From Oscillospiraceae bacterium (GTDB lineage: Bacteria; Bacillota; Clostridia; Oscillospirales; Oscillospiraceae), in NCBI GenBank assembly GCA_021205585.1, contig JAJPXI010000182.1:1-13401 (forward strand): a stretch of 13,401 bases of DNA. Direction: 5' to 3'. The notes under the pieces are model-generated. The model ran no database searches. It worked only from the letters and a program-made list of their open reading frames with translations, and was not told the DNA's origin. Below, in pieces: positions 11,257 through 13,401 of this stretch. Position numbers and translations under genes: made by a program. Numbering within the stretch: the first letter of the stretch is position 1; each line of letters opens with the position of its first letter.

Positions 11257-12374
11257 GGCTGCTTTCCTCCCTTCTTTTTCTGCCAAAAGTGAGGCGTGCC
11301 GAAGCGGTGGGGCATGCCGGCCTTGTCCAGCAGGGGGACAAAGGCGTTCATAACCAGGATGGAGAAGCTGACTCCCTCCGGGTAGGTGCCGAAGTAGCGC
11401 AGGAACACGGTCAGCGCGCCGCAGCCCACGGCGTAAAAGAACTGGCCCTTGACGGTGACGGGGGAGGAGACGTAGTCGGTGGCCATGAAGATGGCCCCCA
11501 GCATCAGCCCGCCGCACAGCAGGTTTGCAGCCATCCACTCCAGCCGCCCGTTGCCCCCCAGGGGGAACAGGAAGGTCAGCACGGCTACCGTGCCGATGTA
11601 GCACACGGGGATGCGCCAGGAGATGACCTTGCGCAGCAGCAAGTACAGCCCGCCCAGGATGAGCATCAGGACGGGAACCTCGCCCATGGAACCGCCGTGA
11701 TCCCCCAGGAGCATCTGGCTCAGGGTCAGATCCGGGAGGACACCCTGGTGCAGACTGGCCATGGGGGTGGCGGAGGTGACGGCGTCAGCGGTGCCCAACA
11801 GGCCGGTCCAGTTTTCAGTGCCGGCGGCGGCCCAGGTGTTCATCAAAGAGGGGAAGGAGAACAGGAACACGCGCCCGGCCAGGGCGGGGTTCATGAAGTT
11901 CTTGCCCAGCCCGCCGAACAGCTGCTTGACGATGACGATGGCGAAGAACGCGCCCACCACGGGCAGCCAGTAAGGGGCGTTGACCGGCAGGCACATGGCC
12001 AGCAGAACGCCGGTGACGCAGGCGGACAAATCGCCGATGGATCGGGGCTTTTTCATCACCAGCCGGTACAGAAATTCAAAGGCCACGCAGGAGACCACGC
12101 TGACCAGGGTCATGGTCAGCACCCTTGGCCCGAAGAAGTAGACCGACACGGCCAGGGCGGGAATCAGGGCGATGATCACGTCCAGCATGATGCCCTGTAC
12201 GCTGTCCTCGTTGACGATGTGGGGGGAGGAGGCCACGGCGAAGCGGGGCGGCTTGGAGAAGTCCAGCTTTTTATGGGCCGATGGGCTTTTTGCCGGGGCC
12301 TTGGGCGCTGCCTTGGGGGCAACCTGCTCTTTCACGGCCTGCTCCGGGGCGGCGTTTTGTTCGCTCTGGCTCAT
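11253..12374 (-). CDS. rnfD: Rnf complex subunit RnfD (membrane, FMN-binding)
   Basis: An integral membrane flavoprotein of the Rnf complex (373 aa from ATG 12374; the open frame extends further upstream only as out-of-frame rnfC). GGAGG precedes the ATG, which overlaps the rnfC stop as ATGA. The core begins around residue 46 with AVASSPHIVNEDSVQGIMLDVIIALIPA (in pieces typical of RnfD/NqrB), followed by about nine or ten hydrophobic segments, GLGKNFMNPALAGRVFLF, and the covalent FMN motif SATP (201-204, T203). MATDYVSSPVTVKG (297-310) is another family signature. The first ~40 residues are a Lys/Ala/Pro-rich hydrophilic tail not needed by the fold. Confidence 0.96.
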   Translation of the reverse strand: MSQSEQNAAPEQAVKEQVAPKAAPKAPAKSPSAHKKLDFSKPPRFAVASSPHIVNEDSVQGIMLDVIIALIPALAVSVYFFGPRVLTMTLVSVVSCVAFEFLYRLVMKKPRSIGDLSACVTGVLLAMCLPVNAPYWLPVVGAFFAIVIVKQLFGGLGKNFMNPALAGRVFLFSFPSLMNTWAAAGTENWTGLLGTADAVTSATPMASLHQGVLPDLTLSQMLLGDHGGSMGEVPVLMLILGGLYLLLRKVISWRIPVCYIGTVAVLTFLFPLGGNGRLEWMAANLLCGGLMLGAIFMATDYVSSPVTVKGQFFYAVGCGALTVFLRYFGTYPEGVSFSILVMNAFVPLLDKAGMPHRFGTPHFWQKKKGGKQP

Positions 12375-13401
12375 GCTTCTCCCTCCTTTTCTGTCTGTTC
12401 CGCGCGGAGCTTTTCCAGGGCGGCCTGGCGCTCCTTTTCCAGCTGGGCCTGGCGGCGGATCTCGTTTTTCGCCGTGCGGATGCTCTGCACCAGGCGGATG
12501 TGGGCCGGGCAGATATAGGCGCAGGAGCCGCACTCCATGCAGTCCATGATACGAAAGGCCTCCAGTTCCCGGAAACGGCCCGCCCGGGTGTACTGGTCAA
12601 AAAACAGCGGCGTTAAATTCATGGGACAGGCGGCTACGCAGCGCCCGCAGCGGATGCAGGAGGGCTCCGTGGTGTGGATGGGGGAGCACTCTTTGCGCTC
12701 CAGCAGCAGCAGGGCGTTGGTGCCCTTGATGGTGGCGGCGCTCAGGTCGAACTGGGCGTTGCCCATCATCGGGCCGCCCAACAGCACCCGGCCGGGCTCC
12801 TCGGTCATGCCGCCGCACTCCTCCAGCAGATGGTCCAGGGGGGTGCCGATGGGAACCAGCAGGTTCTTCGGCTCCTTCACCGCGCCGCCGGACACAGTGA
12901 CGATGCGCCGGGTCAGGGGGAGACCCTGGGTAACGGCGTCGTACACGGCGGCGGTGGTGGCGGCGTTGAACAGCACGCACCGCACGTCGGCTGGCAGCTT
13001 GCCGGAGGGCACCTGGCGGCCGGTCAGCTTTTGGATCAGCTGCTTCTCCGCGCCCTGGGGGTAGCGGGTTTTGAGAGGGACAATCTGGATGCCACTGCCC
13101 TCCTCCAGCAGGGAGCGCAGGTGGAGGATGGCGTCCATCTTGTTGCTCTCCACGCCAATCAGGGCGCTGTCCAGATCCAGGGCGCGCATGAGCAGCTGAA
13201 CGCCGCCTATGACCCGCTCCCCTTCCTCCAGCATCAGCCGGTGGTCGGCGGTGATATAGGGCTCGCACTCCGCGCCGTTGATAATCAGGGTGTCCACCTT
13301 GCCCAGGGCCCCCTTGAGCTTGACGCTGGTGGGGAAGCCCGCGCCGCCCAGGCCCACGATGCCGGCCCGGTCGATCAGATCCGCCAGCTCCGGCCCAGTG
13401 A
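12371..13401 (-). CDS. rnfC: Rnf complex subunit RnfC (NADH-binding), 5' end outside the window
   Basis: The peripheral subunit that carries the NAD(H) site of the Rnf complex. 342 residues are visible; the N-terminal part lies past the right edge. The visible fragment opens with TGPELADLIDRAGIVGLGG and continues into AGFPT: the GLGGAGFPT glycine loop (16-24) is shared with the NuoF/Nqo1 NADH-binding fold, and INGAECEPYITADHRLM follows as the flavin-site region. Two [4Fe-4S] motifs come later: CIRCGRCVAACP (C248, C251, C254, C258) and CMECGSCAYICP (C287, C290, C293, C297). The end is a charged, coiled-coil-like tail rich in Arg, Gln and Glu. It is the first rnf gene in the standard order; the promoter is not in the window. 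Confidence 0.96.
   Translation of the reverse strand, partial: TGPELADLIDRAGIVGLGGAGFPTSVKLKGALGKVDTLIINGAECEPYITADHRLMLEEGERVIGGVQLLMRALDLDSALIGVESNKMDAILHLRSLLEEGSGIQIVPLKTRYPQGAEKQLIQKLTGRQVPSGKLPADVRCVLFNAATTAAVYDAVTQGLPLTRRIVTVSGGAVKEPKNLLVPIGTPLDHLLEECGGMTEEPGRVLLGGPMMGNAQFDLSAATIKGTNALLLLERKECSPIHTTEPSCIRCGRCVAACPMNLTPLFFDQYTRAGRFRELEAFRIMDCMECGSCAYICPAHIRLVQSIRTAKNEIRRQAQLEKERQAALEKLRAEQTEKEGEA

Noticed and set aside
11289..12518. A 409-codon plus-strand open frame opposite rnfD and rnfC
   Set aside because: It has the same low-complexity Gly/His/Gln composition and no ribosome site. The minus-strand genes have full motif support.
1..13401. A CRISPR array, tRNA or rRNA genes, insertion sequences or prophage genes
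   Set aside because: No regularly spaced repeats, tRNA-like cloverleaf, transposase or phage motif was seen on either strand.

Overview
The window reads as a chromosomal segment of a GC-rich anaerobic Firmicute, most likely a Clostridia member of the Oscillospiraceae type (Flavonifractor/Lawsonibacter-like). This is inferred from protein family resemblance, a T-box leader, an IreB-family protein and a clostridial rnfCDGEAB gene order. No search was run.

Left part (1-1992): the last codons of a plus-strand malic enzyme converge, with only 7 bp between stop codons, on a minus-strand secreted D-alanyl-D-alanine carboxypeptidase (dacF-like). A short divergent intergenic region leads to a plus-strand mobA-like molybdopterin guanylyltransferase that must start at TTG. 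A structured, non-coding stretch of about 235 bp follows.

Middle part (2228-7020): a visibly AT-richer minus-strand toxin-antitoxin pair (Phd/YefM antitoxin, PIN-domain toxin), with its own promoter and a candidate operator, lies between mobA and the phenylalanyl-tRNA synthetase operon. pheS-pheT is preceded by a good promoter and a T-box leader with a UUC (Phe) specifier and an intrinsic terminator, so uncharged tRNA-Phe should switch the operon on. PheT is unusually long (895 aa). The extra residues look like a degenerate second copy of its own tRNA-binding (EMAP/OB) domain.

Right part (7021-13401): an ireB gene with its own promoter is followed by an alpha/beta hydrolase of the monoacylglycerol lipase/lysophospholipase type. 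A strong bidirectional terminator separates these from the minus-strand rnfC-D-G-E-A-B operon, which encodes an Rnf ferredoxin:NAD+ oxidoreductase and ion pump. rnfC runs off the right edge. The rnf genes are tightly coupled: three ATGA overlaps, one 8-nt overlap and one 18-nt gap.

Most of the window is core metabolism. The points most worth a second look are the PheT internal domain duplication, the AT-rich toxin-antitoxin insertion with its promoter-straddling inverted repeat, and the hairpin-rich intergenic DNA at 1993-2227, which shares short motifs with the terminator near 8.4 kb. I do not see a wholly new multi-gene system here.
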